Shown one piece after another: positions 9,301 to 16,569 of a stretch of DNA of 64,000 nt (positions within the stretch are counted from its first letter, which is position 1; each line of letters starts with the position of its first letter). Below the pieces are notes generated by a model. That model was not told the DNA's origin. It saw only the letters and a program-made list of their open reading frames with translations, and searched no databases. Position numbers and translations under genes: made by a program. The stretch spans positions 3,472,001 through 3,536,000 of the forward strand of contig NZ_CP118574.1 in the NCBI RefSeq assembly GCF_028898845.1, in the 5' to 3' direction. This DNA comes from Streptomyces sp. WZ-12. Its GTDB lineage: Bacteria; Actinomycetota; Actinomycetes; Streptomycetales; Streptomycetaceae.

Positions 9301-9660
9301 CCCGCCGGATCGCCGCCGCCTACACCCCGCTCGCGACCGGCGAGCCCGTACCCGCCCCCCTTCGGCCGGCTGCGGGACCTGGTCGACGAGGACCTCGCCT
9401 ACCGCGGGTCCCAAGACCGCGCCGCTGACCGGGAGTTCTGGCGGGGCGGATGGCCGGCCTGCTGGACGTGGTCAGCCTCTCGGAGCGCTCCGCGAGCTGG
9501 CGGCCGGGCTCGACACCGACTGGCCGCGGGCAGTCATCGCCGTCACCGCCGCCTACGTCCACCGGCTGACCGGCGCCGCCGACATCGTGCTCGGGCTGCC
9601 CGTCCCCGCCCGCGGCTCCGCGGTGCGCAGCACGCCCGGCATGGCGTCGAACATCATCCT
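9298..9660 (+). pseudogene. Remnant of an NRPS condensation domain with several frameshifts
   Basis: Reading across frames gives consecutive condensation-domain pieces: ARRIAAAYTPLATGEPVPAP, then FGRLRDLVDEDLAYRGSQ and DREFWRG, then MAGLLDVVSLSERSA, then LRELAAGLDTDWPRAVIAV and AAYVHRLTGAADIVLGLPV ending GMASNI. These match the order of the second half of an NRPS C domain. At least three frame changes are needed, so it cannot be functional. The similarity stops at about 9660, where integrase-like sequence begins. Confidence 0.65.
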
Positions 9661-9760
9661 TGAACCAGAATGTCGAGGGCTGGGCTATGGCCTGCGGGAA
9701 CGCCCCTTCGCAGCGTTCGATCCAGCGCGCATCCAGCGGTCGGCGATCGTCGCGGTCGCA
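9661..9760 (-). pseudogene. Remnant resembling the 3' end of the integrase gene
   Basis: About 80 bases here align without gaps to about 21590-21675, the 3' end of the integrase gene, at roughly two-thirds identity by eye. The shared blocks include GGCCTGCGGGAAC versus CGCCTGCGGGAAC and the double CCAGC motif. The minus strand reads LDARWIERCEGAFPQAIAQP, parallel to LDRRWIRSPESEFPQATAQP at the other site. It is probably a scar of a related element. Confidence 0.5.
9719..9737. repeat. Paired 8-bp direct repeat, copy A
   Basis: GATCCAGC, three bases, then CATCCAGC: an 11-bp period, about one helical turn. The same layout occurs at 21639, 23773 and 23839, all around integrase-related sequence. 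Possibly recombinase or excisionase arm sites. Confidence 0.55.
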
Positions 9761-10308
9761 CAGCGCACGAAGCGCCGTCCGACGGCAGCGGCGTGCGGGG
9801 CGAAGGGGACCAACAAGCTCACGCCGGCCCGGGTCAGGCGGGGCAACCTCCGCACAAGGACAGGCTCCCCAGCCAGTGCACCGACACCTTCGCGACCTGG
9901 CTCCGGACGGCCACCACGCTCGAAGAACCATCGCCTGGCACCGCGTCACGAGCCGGGAAGAGTCCCTGCCACGGGCCAGGCATACAGCGGTCCGACTCAC
10001 ACAAGGTCGCACCAACCCGCGAAGCACGGCTCAAATAGAAGCTAAGCGCAGACCTCGAACCGCTGTTGGCGCGAATTCTGATAACTCACGAGCCGCCGCA
10101 GGGGAATTGACGCCCTTTCATGACTGCTGAAGCAAGCCTCCTCAGCCAGCCTTCAAGGCATCACTTCAAACGACTTCGGCGGGCCAGCCTCCAGCGGGCT
10201 GATGACTCAGTTGACACACAGCCCTCTTCTGTAAAGATTGAGTTAATAATATGCCATCACGCCCTATAGGGCATGGTGCAACCAATGTCCAACTAACTGG
10301 AGAAGTAC
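9761..10308. other. Island leader region without a convincing gene
   Basis: About 550 bp with no reading frame of family-like composition on either strand. GC falls strongly towards 10240. It ends in the promoter-like elements of the FG-GAP gene. I regard it as decayed island DNA plus a regulatory region. Confidence 0.45.
10211..10272 (+). promoter_or_regulatory. Candidate promoter and palindrome upstream of the FG-GAP gene
   Basis: TTGACA (10211-10216) is a perfect -35 match, with AAAGAT (10233-10238) 16 bases on; TAATAT lies at 10247-10252. The perfect 12-bp palindrome GCCCTATAGGGC (10261-10272) follows and could be an operator. The local AT-richness is unusual for this genome. Confidence 0.45.
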
Positions 10309-11301
10309 GTGGGTTTCCGTTCCGGCCGTAAGCGTGGCCGTGCACTCACCCAGATCGCCACCGCGACGCTCGCAGCAACCCTGCTGGGGGCGATGGGGGG
10401 AACCGCAGCCGCCGACAGCCCCGCCCCCGTTCCGGCGCCTTTGCAGAACATTCAGCCCCAGACGTTGAAGCTGACCGTCCCCTGGGCTGGCAAGGGGAAG
10501 GCTCCGAACGCCCTTCAGAGCCGCATGGCAGCGACCGCGCTCAGCACCTCGGGGGCGGTGAACGCGCCGTCCTTCCACTTCTCGGGCGTGATGGGCAACG
10601 GTGACCTCTACCAGCAGTTGCCGAGCGGCAACGGGTTCGAGCCGCGGACTCGTGTGGCACCCGGCTGGGACATCTTCAAGGCCGCGCAGAACGTCGACCG
10701 CGACAAGGACGGTTTCGCCGACGGGCTCTACACCTGGGACGGTGACGGCAATCTGCGCTTCACCTCCCCGAAGAACGACTTCGAGACCGAGACCAGTCTC
10801 ATCGGCGGGGGCTGGAACATCTACGACAAGGTCCTCTCCCCCGGTGACCTCGGCGGTAACCCAGAGTCCGACATCATGGCCATCGACAAAGCAGGCATGA
10901 TGTACGTCTATCTCTCGTATTCCGACGGCCGGTTGACCGGGCGCACCGAGATCGGCGGCGGCTGGGACCAGTACACCCAGATAGCCGGCCAGGGCGATCT
11001 CACCGGCGACGGTAAGGCCGAAATCGTCGCTCGCGACAAGTCGGGAGTCCTGTGGCTTTACAAGGGCACTGGCAACTGGAAGGCCCCCTTTGAGCCCCGC
11101 CAGAAGATCGGCAGCGGCTGGAACGCATACGACTACTTGCTCTCCACCGGCGATGTGAACGGCGACGGCAAGACCGACCTTCTCGCCCGTACCACCAGTG
11201 GCGACCTGATCCTGTACAAGGGCAACGGCAACACCCCGGACCCGTTTGACAAGCCCGTCAAGGTCGGCTGGAGCTACGGCGCTTACCAATTGATGTTCTG
11301 A
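10309..11301 (+). CDS. Secreted FG-GAP/VCBS beta-propeller protein
   Basis: This 330-residue protein has a twin-basic, Ala-rich signal peptide (about 1-35, ending GGTAAADS). About four repeats follow, with calcium-loop motifs DRDKDGFAD, DLTGDGKAE and DVNGDGKTD, each after a GWDxYxx or GWNxYD turn. These are FG-GAP/VCBS repeats, which build beta-propellers that bind glycans or proteins outside the cell. No enzyme motif is visible. The GTG start has GGAG 8 bases upstream (alternative starts are less well placed). A hairpin ends the transcript. It is the first gene of the secreted ALF/lectin/toxin cluster and may be a targeting subunit; that is inference from position and fold. Confidence 0.82.
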   Translation: MGFRSGRKRGRALTQIATATLAATLLGAMGGTAAADSPAPVPAPLQNIQPQTLKLTVPWAGKGKAPNALQSRMAATALSTSGAVNAPSFHFSGVMGNGDLYQQLPSGNGFEPRTRVAPGWDIFKAAQNVDRDKDGFADGLYTWDGDGNLRFTSPKNDFETETSLIGGGWNIYDKVLSPGDLGGNPESDIMAIDKAGMMYVYLSYSDGRLTGRTEIGGGWDQYTQIAGQGDLTGDGKAEIVARDKSGVLWLYKGTGNWKAPFEPRQKIGSGWNAYDYLLSTGDVNGDGKTDLLARTTSGDLILYKGNGNTPDPFDKPVKVGWSYGAYQLMF

Positions 11302-11331
11302 CGTCGCACCACTCCTGCCGTCCGTATGAAA

Positions 11332-11354
11332 GCCGCACTCTCCGGGGGTGCGGC
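11332..11354 (+). terminator. Terminator hairpin after the FG-GAP gene
   Basis: GCCGCAC (11332-11338) and GTGCGGC (11348-11354) form a 7-bp stem 30 bases after the stop codon. Short stem and no T-run, but well placed. Confidence 0.5.
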
Positions 11355-12354
11355 CTCCGGGCCCAAGCTTCGTGCGGCATAGCCTTGCGCACCCCTGAAC
11401 CGTCGGCACCCCATGAGCCCTTCATCGGCCCAAGGCTCCCCGTTGGCCAGTGTCACTGACTGGCCCGACGCACCATGCGACGGTGGGCGCGGACCGCCGC
11501 GAGGAGGCACCTCTGAGGGGGTGTATACGCGAAAGACCACCTTACTCTGATCAAGATTTGATAAAGGGTCGATCAGATGGTGACGATCCATCACTTCCTG
11601 TCGACCGTTGGGGCTACAGGTCGAGAGGCTAGCCACTGGTGGGGAATTGCCCATCTTGGGGCGATGCGGGGATGTTGAAACTATTGACCATTATCTGATA
11701 CTTACTTGACCCGATATTTGCAGATGCTGTTCGCCAGCGGCGAGCGCACCCGGCGGGGGATTCGACCAGTCATGACCGTGAAGACCAGGCTCGCGCGGGC
11801 TTTGCGCCCCGCCTGGGAGCGGTCGGACTCGTCCCGCGTCAGGCGCTGCCACGAGGATGACCAGTCGCAAGGGGGAGAATCATGCGACGCGCCAGAGGGG
11901 ATCCGTACGGTTCAGCCGAGTGTGCCGCCGCAAAAGGCGGCAACCACTCGGGATCGTAGGAGCAGATGACGCCCGGGGCGTCTCTCTCGGTCGACTTACG
12001 GGGAATGCGTTAACGCTCCAGAAGTGATCGTCAGGGTGCGTTCTCCGCATCGCGTGCATGCCGAACAGACCGACACGGGCCCAGTGAGGGTTGGGAGCGC
12101 CGTGGCCTGGTCGGAACGGTTCCCGAGGTACAAATCCAGCAACTGTGAAATCGATATGGGCCTTCGGTCGCTGACTGCCTGTTTCCGTTCCCTCCGCCCG
12201 ACTCATCCAGGCACCCGAGAGCGGCAGGGAGCGAACAGTCCCTCCCTCAACCATCCGTCAAACGACGGCAATTGAAATCTCCAAGCTGCGTATCCGTCTG
12301 CCCGCAGCCGTCGGGCGACTGCCACGGGACGCCGGAAGGGTTACTGAACACAGA
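11355..12354. other. One-kilobase low-GC gap before the ALF-AbfB gene
   Basis: No reading frame here looks like protein: possible frames on both strands give mixed, low-complexity products without domains or ribosome binding sites. The GC content dips around 11540-11720, where TTGACC occurs at about 11685 and 11705 beside AT-rich tracts that could be promoters. A near-perfect palindrome GACGCCCGGGGCGTC lies near 11968-11982. Probably a long regulatory leader or decayed DNA. Confidence 0.4.
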
Positions 12355-13944
12355 ATGGACAAGAGCCGCACCAACTCCGCAGGAATGCAGAGGGTCATCA
12401 AGCGCGGGATCGTGACCGCCACCGCGCTGGCCGCGGTCACCGGCGTGGCCGCGCCGGTTTCCTTCGCAGCGCCGACGGGCTCGGTTGCCCGGGCAGCAGG
12501 TATCGGTACCAGTGACGAGCAACGCGTGGACGCCGCGGCCGTGGTCCACCTCGACCCGAGCCCGGACGTGCTGCTCCTGAGCGACGGCGACTTCATCCAC
12601 GCGCTGTGGCAGAAGGCCAGGGACGCCGGCGACTCGCTGCAGGCAGTGCGTATGGCGGCCGAGGAGGTGATGATGGTCGGCACCTCAGCCGAGGACCAGG
12701 CGCGGTTCATTACCACCGGTATCCACAATGCTTATGAGGTCGACAAGCAGCGGGAGAAGGACCGAGCCGACGCCGACCGCGCCGCTCGGGCTGCCAAGCA
12801 GCGGGCACTGATAACGGTCGGCATGCCGGTCAGCTCGGAACTCCTGGGCCTCAGTGACGACAATTTTGTCCGCGCGATCATGAACCACCCGGTGATCGGC
12901 AAGGAGGTCAAGGACGCGGCCGCCCGTGCATTGGCCGGTAACGCCGCTGCTTGGCAGGAGTTCATCACCACCGGTGCGCGCGAAGCCCACCAGCGGGACG
13001 TGACACAGGAGTTGAAGGAAAAGGCGGAGAAGGAGGCCGAGGAACTTCGACGCAAAGAGGAGCTGAAGTACCGCAAGGCCACCCTGGCGCTGTTCGAGAC
13101 GCGGTTCAAAGTCACGTTCTCGGACGCCGCGCTCGATCTCAGCGACGACGATCTCATCCGTGAACTCCTGCGGCTTACCCCGGCCGACGAACAGCGCTCC
13201 GAGCTCTACGCCGCGGCGCAGCGGGCGATACTCAGCCCCGACCCGGCCGCTTGGAAGGAGTTCCTGCACACCGGTGCTCCCCAGGCCAACAAGCGCGACT
13301 ACGACAACATCCTGAAGAAGCAGGCCGAGGCCAACCGGAAGCAGGCGCTGCAGATTCAAGCCCGCGCGGAGAAGACCGGGGTCCACCCGGGCCTGGTCGC
13401 CGCGGCGAAGAAGGCTCTGGCCGGAAGCGACGTAGACGTCACCGAGTTCCTCATGAAGGGGCAGCACCGGGCGACACGACAGTCCTTCCAGGCGATCAGC
13501 GCCAACCTGAGTGGCTGGTACATCCGCCAGTCCGACGCTGACAAGGGCGAGGCGTTCCTCGCCCCCGTCAGCGGCAAGGGCAAGCAGGCGGACCGCGAAG
13601 ATGCCACCTGGGACATCAAGCCCGCCCTCACCGGCCAACCCGGTTGCTACTCCTTCGAGTCGGTGCGCAAGCCCGGTTACTACCTGATGCAGAAGAGCTT
13701 CCGGGTGCGAATGGCCGCCGACGACACCAGCTCGGCGTTCCGCAAGGACGCCACCTGGTGCGCCCGCAAGGGCCTGACGAACTCGGGCACGTCGTTTGAG
13801 TCGGCGAGCCAACCGGGGCGCTGGCTGCGGCAGTTCCAGGGTGACCTCTACGCGGCCGACAAGAGCGGTAAGAACCGCTATGAGGCCGAAAAGGACTTCG
13901 CCCAGGACGCCACCTGGAAGATCTCCGCCCCGCTCGCGCGCTGA
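12355..13944 (+). CDS. Secreted ALF-repeat protein with C-terminal AbfB beta-trefoil
   Basis: This 529-residue protein starts with a basic signal peptide (about 1-39, ending VSFAAPTG). Four ALF-type repeats follow, at about 99-135, 185-220, 284-318 and 347-380, each of the form VxxAAxxALxxxxxAxxEFxxTG followed by a charged helix. From about 380 to the end the sequence fits an AbfB (CBM42-like) beta-trefoil: LSGWYIRQSD, SFESVRKPGYYLM and SFESASQPGRWLR with matching DATW ends. AbfB domains bind arabinofuranose side chains. The fusion ties an ALF scaffold to a sugar-binding domain, which makes it a candidate particle subunit. ATG at 12355 is the first start; the ATG at 12385 is possible. Confidence 0.82.
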   Translation: MDKSRTNSAGMQRVIKRGIVTATALAAVTGVAAPVSFAAPTGSVARAAGIGTSDEQRVDAAAVVHLDPSPDVLLLSDGDFIHALWQKARDAGDSLQAVRMAAEEVMMVGTSAEDQARFITTGIHNAYEVDKQREKDRADADRAARAAKQRALITVGMPVSSELLGLSDDNFVRAIMNHPVIGKEVKDAAARALAGNAAAWQEFITTGAREAHQRDVTQELKEKAEKEAEELRRKEELKYRKATLALFETRFKVTFSDAALDLSDDDLIRELLRLTPADEQRSELYAAAQRAILSPDPAAWKEFLHTGAPQANKRDYDNILKKQAEANRKQALQIQARAEKTGVHPGLVAAAKKALAGSDVDVTEFLMKGQHRATRQSFQAISANLSGWYIRQSDADKGEAFLAPVSGKGKQADREDATWDIKPALTGQPGCYSFESVRKPGYYLMQKSFRVRMAADDTSSAFRKDATWCARKGLTNSGTSFESASQPGRWLRQFQGDLYAADKSGKNRYEAEKDFAQDATWKISAPLAR

Positions 13945-13996
13945 CGCTCCGCCCGTCGAGTCCACTCCGCAAGAAGCAAGAAGAACGGAACACTCC

Positions 13997-14548
13997 ATGT
14001 CCCGGATCACCCGAGCCGCGCTGGCCATCGGCGCCGGCGTCGCCGCGCTGGCCGGCAGTGTCACCACCGCACACGCCGATACGGACACGCCCCGCGCCGC
14101 CGTTCAGACATCCGTCGTGCAACTGCAGGCGGCGCACAGCGGCAAGTGCCTCACCATCGCAGACGGCAGCTTCCGCAACGGTGCCAACGCCGTGCAGTCG
14201 ACGTGCACGGACGGTGCGGACAGTCAGCTCTTCGAGCTGGTCCCCACCGGTTCGGCGACCTTCGAGGTGCGGGCCAAGCACAGCGGCAAGTGCCTTGAGG
14301 TGGAGAACAGTGGCACCCAGGCCGGCGCCAACGTCCAGCAGTGGTGGTGCGTGGATGGCAGCCAGATGCGTTGGCGTCTGGTGATGGTCGACGTCACCAA
14401 GGAGCTCTACGAGCTGCGGCCCATGCACACGGACCTGCGCTGTCTGGACATCAAGGACAGCAGTCTCAAGGACGGCGCCAACGCCCAGAGCTGGTACTGC
14501 AACAGCACCGCCGCGCAGCGCTGGCAGCTCAAGCCAGCCGGAGCCTGA
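13997..14548 (+). CDS. Secreted RICIN-type beta-trefoil lectin, copy 1
   Basis: This 183-residue protein has a short Sec signal peptide (about 1-31, ending TTAHADT). A single RICIN domain fills the rest: three lobes each with a GKCL or RCLD Cys and a partner Cys (STCTDG, WWCVDG, WYCNST) and Q/xW ends such as QMRWRL and AQRWQL. The six cysteines suit three lobe disulfides. RICIN domains bind galactose- or xylose-type sugars. It lies 52 bases after the ALF-AbfB gene and is probably in the same operon. It is a paralogue of the next gene. Confidence 0.85.
   Translation: MSRITRAALAIGAGVAALAGSVTTAHADTDTPRAAVQTSVVQLQAAHSGKCLTIADGSFRNGANAVQSTCTDGADSQLFELVPTGSATFEVRAKHSGKCLEVENSGTQAGANVQQWWCVDGSQMRWRLVMVDVTKELYELRPMHTDLRCLDIKDSSLKDGANAQSWYCNSTAAQRWQLKPAGA
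14278..14325 (+). repeat. Direct repeat shared by the two RICIN genes, copy 1
   Basis: A stretch of 48 bases nearly identical to 15009-15056, with 27 identical bases at its start. It encodes HSGKCLEVENSGTQAG in both proteins, supporting tandem duplication. Confidence 0.75.
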
Positions 14549-14554
14549 CCCCAC

Positions 14555-14575
14555 ACCGGCTTCCATCGAGCCGGT
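14555..14575 (+). terminator. Hairpin between the RICIN genes
   Basis: ACCGGCT (14555-14561) pairs with AGCCGGT (14569-14575), a perfect 7-bp stem with a 7-base loop, starting 7 bases after the stop codon. It may attenuate rather than end transcription. Confidence 0.4.
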
Positions 14576-14670
14576 CGCCGTTCGTTCGGCGGCCGGCTCA
14601 CTGCCAACAGGCATCGCTCTCGCCCAACCCCGTTGGGCTGCCCACCCATCGAGAAGAAACGGACTTCCAG

Positions 14671-15279
14671 ATGTCTCGGACAATCCGCGCGGCCCTGGCC
14701 GTCGCCTGCAGCATCGCTGCCTTGGCCGCCGGCACCGCCACCGCCCACGCGAGCGCGGACGACGCTGCCAACAAGGCCTTCGAAGCCGCCCGTGAGGCCG
14801 CGAAGAAGGCCCAGACCGCCAAGGACGCCGCCTCGGACAAGGGCGACACTGTCCGGCTGCAGCTCCCGGAGACCGGCAAGTGCCTTGGCATCGACTCCGC
14901 CAGCAAGGACAACGGCGCTGCCGCGCTGCAGTGGACCTGCAACGAGGGCCAGGCACAACAGTGGCGCGCCATACCCACCGTCGACTCGTCCTTCGTGCTG
15001 CGCAACGAGCACAGCGGCAAGTGCCTTGAGGTGGAAAACAGCGGCACCCAGGCCGGTGCCCGTATCCAGCAGTGGGGCTGTAGCGGTGGTGGGGCCCAAC
15101 TGCGTTGGCGGATGGTCCTGGTCGATCCGGTCAGCAAGCTCTTCCAACTGCGCCCCATGCACACCCCCGATCGCTGCCTGGACATCGACCACGGCAAGAA
15201 GGACGACGGCGTCAAGGCCCAGCAGTGGTACTGCAACCAGACCGCGGCACAGCTGTGGCGGGTCCTGCCGGTCAAGTGA
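14671..15279 (+). CDS. Secreted RICIN-type beta-trefoil lectin, copy 2
   Basis: This 202-residue paralogue of the preceding lectin has a signal peptide (about 1-30, ending TATAHASADD), a short charged Ala/Lys helix (about 30-60, NKAFEAAREAAKKAQTAKD) and one RICIN domain with six Cys in three pairs (GKCLGID/WTCNEG, GKCLEVE/WGCSGG, DRCLDID/WYCNQT). The added helix resembles the stalk sequence of the toxin and may be a docking segment; that is inference. The next gene begins 53 bases downstream. Confidence 0.85.
   Translation: MSRTIRAALAVACSIAALAAGTATAHASADDAANKAFEAAREAAKKAQTAKDAASDKGDTVRLQLPETGKCLGIDSASKDNGAAALQWTCNEGQAQQWRAIPTVDSSFVLRNEHSGKCLEVENSGTQAGARIQQWGCSGGGAQLRWRMVLVDPVSKLFQLRPMHTPDRCLDIDHGKKDDGVKAQQWYCNQTAAQLWRVLPVK
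15009..15056 (+). repeat. Direct repeat shared by the two RICIN genes, copy 2
   Basis: Partner of 14278-14325; see there. Confidence 0.75.
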
Positions 15280-15332
15280 CCGTGCTGTCGCTGGATCAAC
15301 GCAATGAATCTTCTGTTTCTGAAAGGGCGACT

Positions 15333-16448
15333 GTGAGCCGTAAGTTGTGGGTCGCGCAGGCGGTGGCGGCCGGCCTGCTGGCCGGTGGGATCGCTGGTGT
15401 GACGGTGGCTCCCGCCTGGGCCGACGCCCCGGTGCCCGCCGTCGTTTCGACCGGTCAGTCGACGGAACCGTCGGCTGACCCGGCCACGTTGGCCAAGGCC
15501 GCAGCGGCCGAGGAGGCGCGCAACTACGTGCTGCGGCTGGCGAAGTCGCGTCTGCCGGCCGAGATTCGCACCTCGGCGTGGAACGCGCTGCGCAACTCCC
15601 GTGGGGATGAGGCGATCGCGGAGTGGATAGCACCCGGCGGCGGCTATGACTATGCCAAGAAGCGGCTGCGGGACACCCGGGCGCGCAACAAGGCCTTCTG
15701 CGAACGGGTCGTGCAAACCCATACCGTCGGATTCTCTCCCGAGGTGCGCGCCGCGGCCGCTCGCGCCCTGAAGGGCACGGACGCCGACCGCGCCGCCTTC
15801 GTCAAGACGGGGTACGCCCAGGCGCAGCAGCGTGACCGGGCCACCCGCGAGGCGAACGAGCAGCACAGGCTGGAAGTTGCCGCCAAGGACCGGGAGTTCG
15901 TGCGCGCGCTTGCCGAGAACGACCCGGGCGCGCAGGTGCGGGTCGCGGCCCAGTGGGCGCTGCGGCCCGGTGCGACCGACACGGACGTCGCCGAGTTCTT
16001 CGGTTACGGCTGGGTGACTGGCGCGACGTTGGACCTGGAGGAACACCGGCTGCGGACCGCGGACGCCGAGCAGGTCCGGCACCAGGCCCTGTCCCGTCTG
16101 ATCGAGCAGGCGGAGACGGCCGAGGCCGCGGTCAAGGGCGCGGCTGACACGGCGAAGGCGCGGGCCGAGGCCGAGCGGGCCTGGCGGGCGGTTGCCGAGC
16201 ACGCGGGTGCCGCGCAGAAGGCGTGGCAGGCCGAGCAGGCCGCGGCCATGGCCCAGGCGGAGAACTGGAAGAAGGTCGCCCAGCTCGCCAAGGATGCCGC
16301 GGACGAGATCTGGAAGAACATCGCCGATCCAGCCGAGGCCACCGAAGAGAGTTGGGCCAAGGAACAGGCGGACGCGGTCGAGACGGCCAAGTTCTGGCAG
16401 GACATGTACGACCGCGCCCAAGCCGCTGAAAGCCGCGTCAAGGGCTGA
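15333..16448 (+). CDS. Secreted ALF-repeat protein with coiled-coil tail
   Basis: This 371-residue protein has a signal peptide (about 1-31, ending APAWADAP), then three ALF-type repeats (about 78-113 with WNALRNSRGDEAIAEWIAPG; 138-172 with VRAAAARALKGTDADRAAFV; 203-240 with VRVAAQWALRPGATDTDVAE). A helical Ala/Glu/Lys-rich tail fills about 245-371. It is a short version of the toxin's N-terminal half without any toxin domain. A GTG start with AAAGGG 5 bases upstream fixes the beginning. Two strong hairpins follow, so it is the last gene before a transcription stop. It could cap or line the toxin ring; no direct evidence. Confidence 0.82.
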   Translation: MSRKLWVAQAVAAGLLAGGIAGVTVAPAWADAPVPAVVSTGQSTEPSADPATLAKAAAAEEARNYVLRLAKSRLPAEIRTSAWNALRNSRGDEAIAEWIAPGGGYDYAKKRLRDTRARNKAFCERVVQTHTVGFSPEVRAAAARALKGTDADRAAFVKTGYAQAQQRDRATREANEQHRLEVAAKDREFVRALAENDPGAQVRVAAQWALRPGATDTDVAEFFGYGWVTGATLDLEEHRLRTADAEQVRHQALSRLIEQAETAEAAVKGAADTAKARAEAERAWRAVAEHAGAAQKAWQAEQAAAMAQAENWKKVAQLAKDAADEIWKNIADPAEATEESWAKEQADAVETAKFWQDMYDRAQAAESRVKG

Positions 16449-16463
16449 TCTTCCCAAGCGTTC

Positions 16464-16490
16464 GGTCGACGCGCAGGTTGCGCGTCGACC
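16464..16490 (+). terminator. Perfect 12-bp hairpin after the short ALF gene
   Basis: GGTCGACGCGCA (16464-16475) and TGCGCGTCGACC (16479-16490) form a perfect stem with a 3-base loop. It is the first of two hairpins in tandem. Confidence 0.65.
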
Positions 16491-16495
16491 GGCTG

Positions 16496-16527
16496 CCCCT
16501 GCCCTGCCACCTGCTGCAGGGCAGGGG
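16496..16527 (+). terminator. Strong intrinsic terminator before the toxin gene
   Basis: CCCCTGCCCTGC (16496-16507) and GCAGGGCAGGGG (16516-16527) form a perfect 12-bp stem with an 8-base loop, followed by TCTTTCTGTTT. This is a textbook terminator and separates the toxin gene from the upstream genes. Confidence 0.8.
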
Positions 16528-16569
16528 TCTTTCTGTTTATCCCCTTCACCCCAAAAGGAGTTTCTTTCC

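Noticed and set aside
9664..10038. Several overlapping frames in the decayed region
   Set aside because: They overlap each other on both strands and read as Arg/Ser/Pro strings; better explained as remnant DNA.
11283..11654. Minus-strand 123-codon frame after the FG-GAP gene
   Set aside because: No ribosome binding site, no family resemblance, overlaps a terminator.
11706..12275. Short plus-strand frames in the one-kilobase gap
   Set aside because: Mixed composition, weak or no ribosome binding sites, no conserved pattern.
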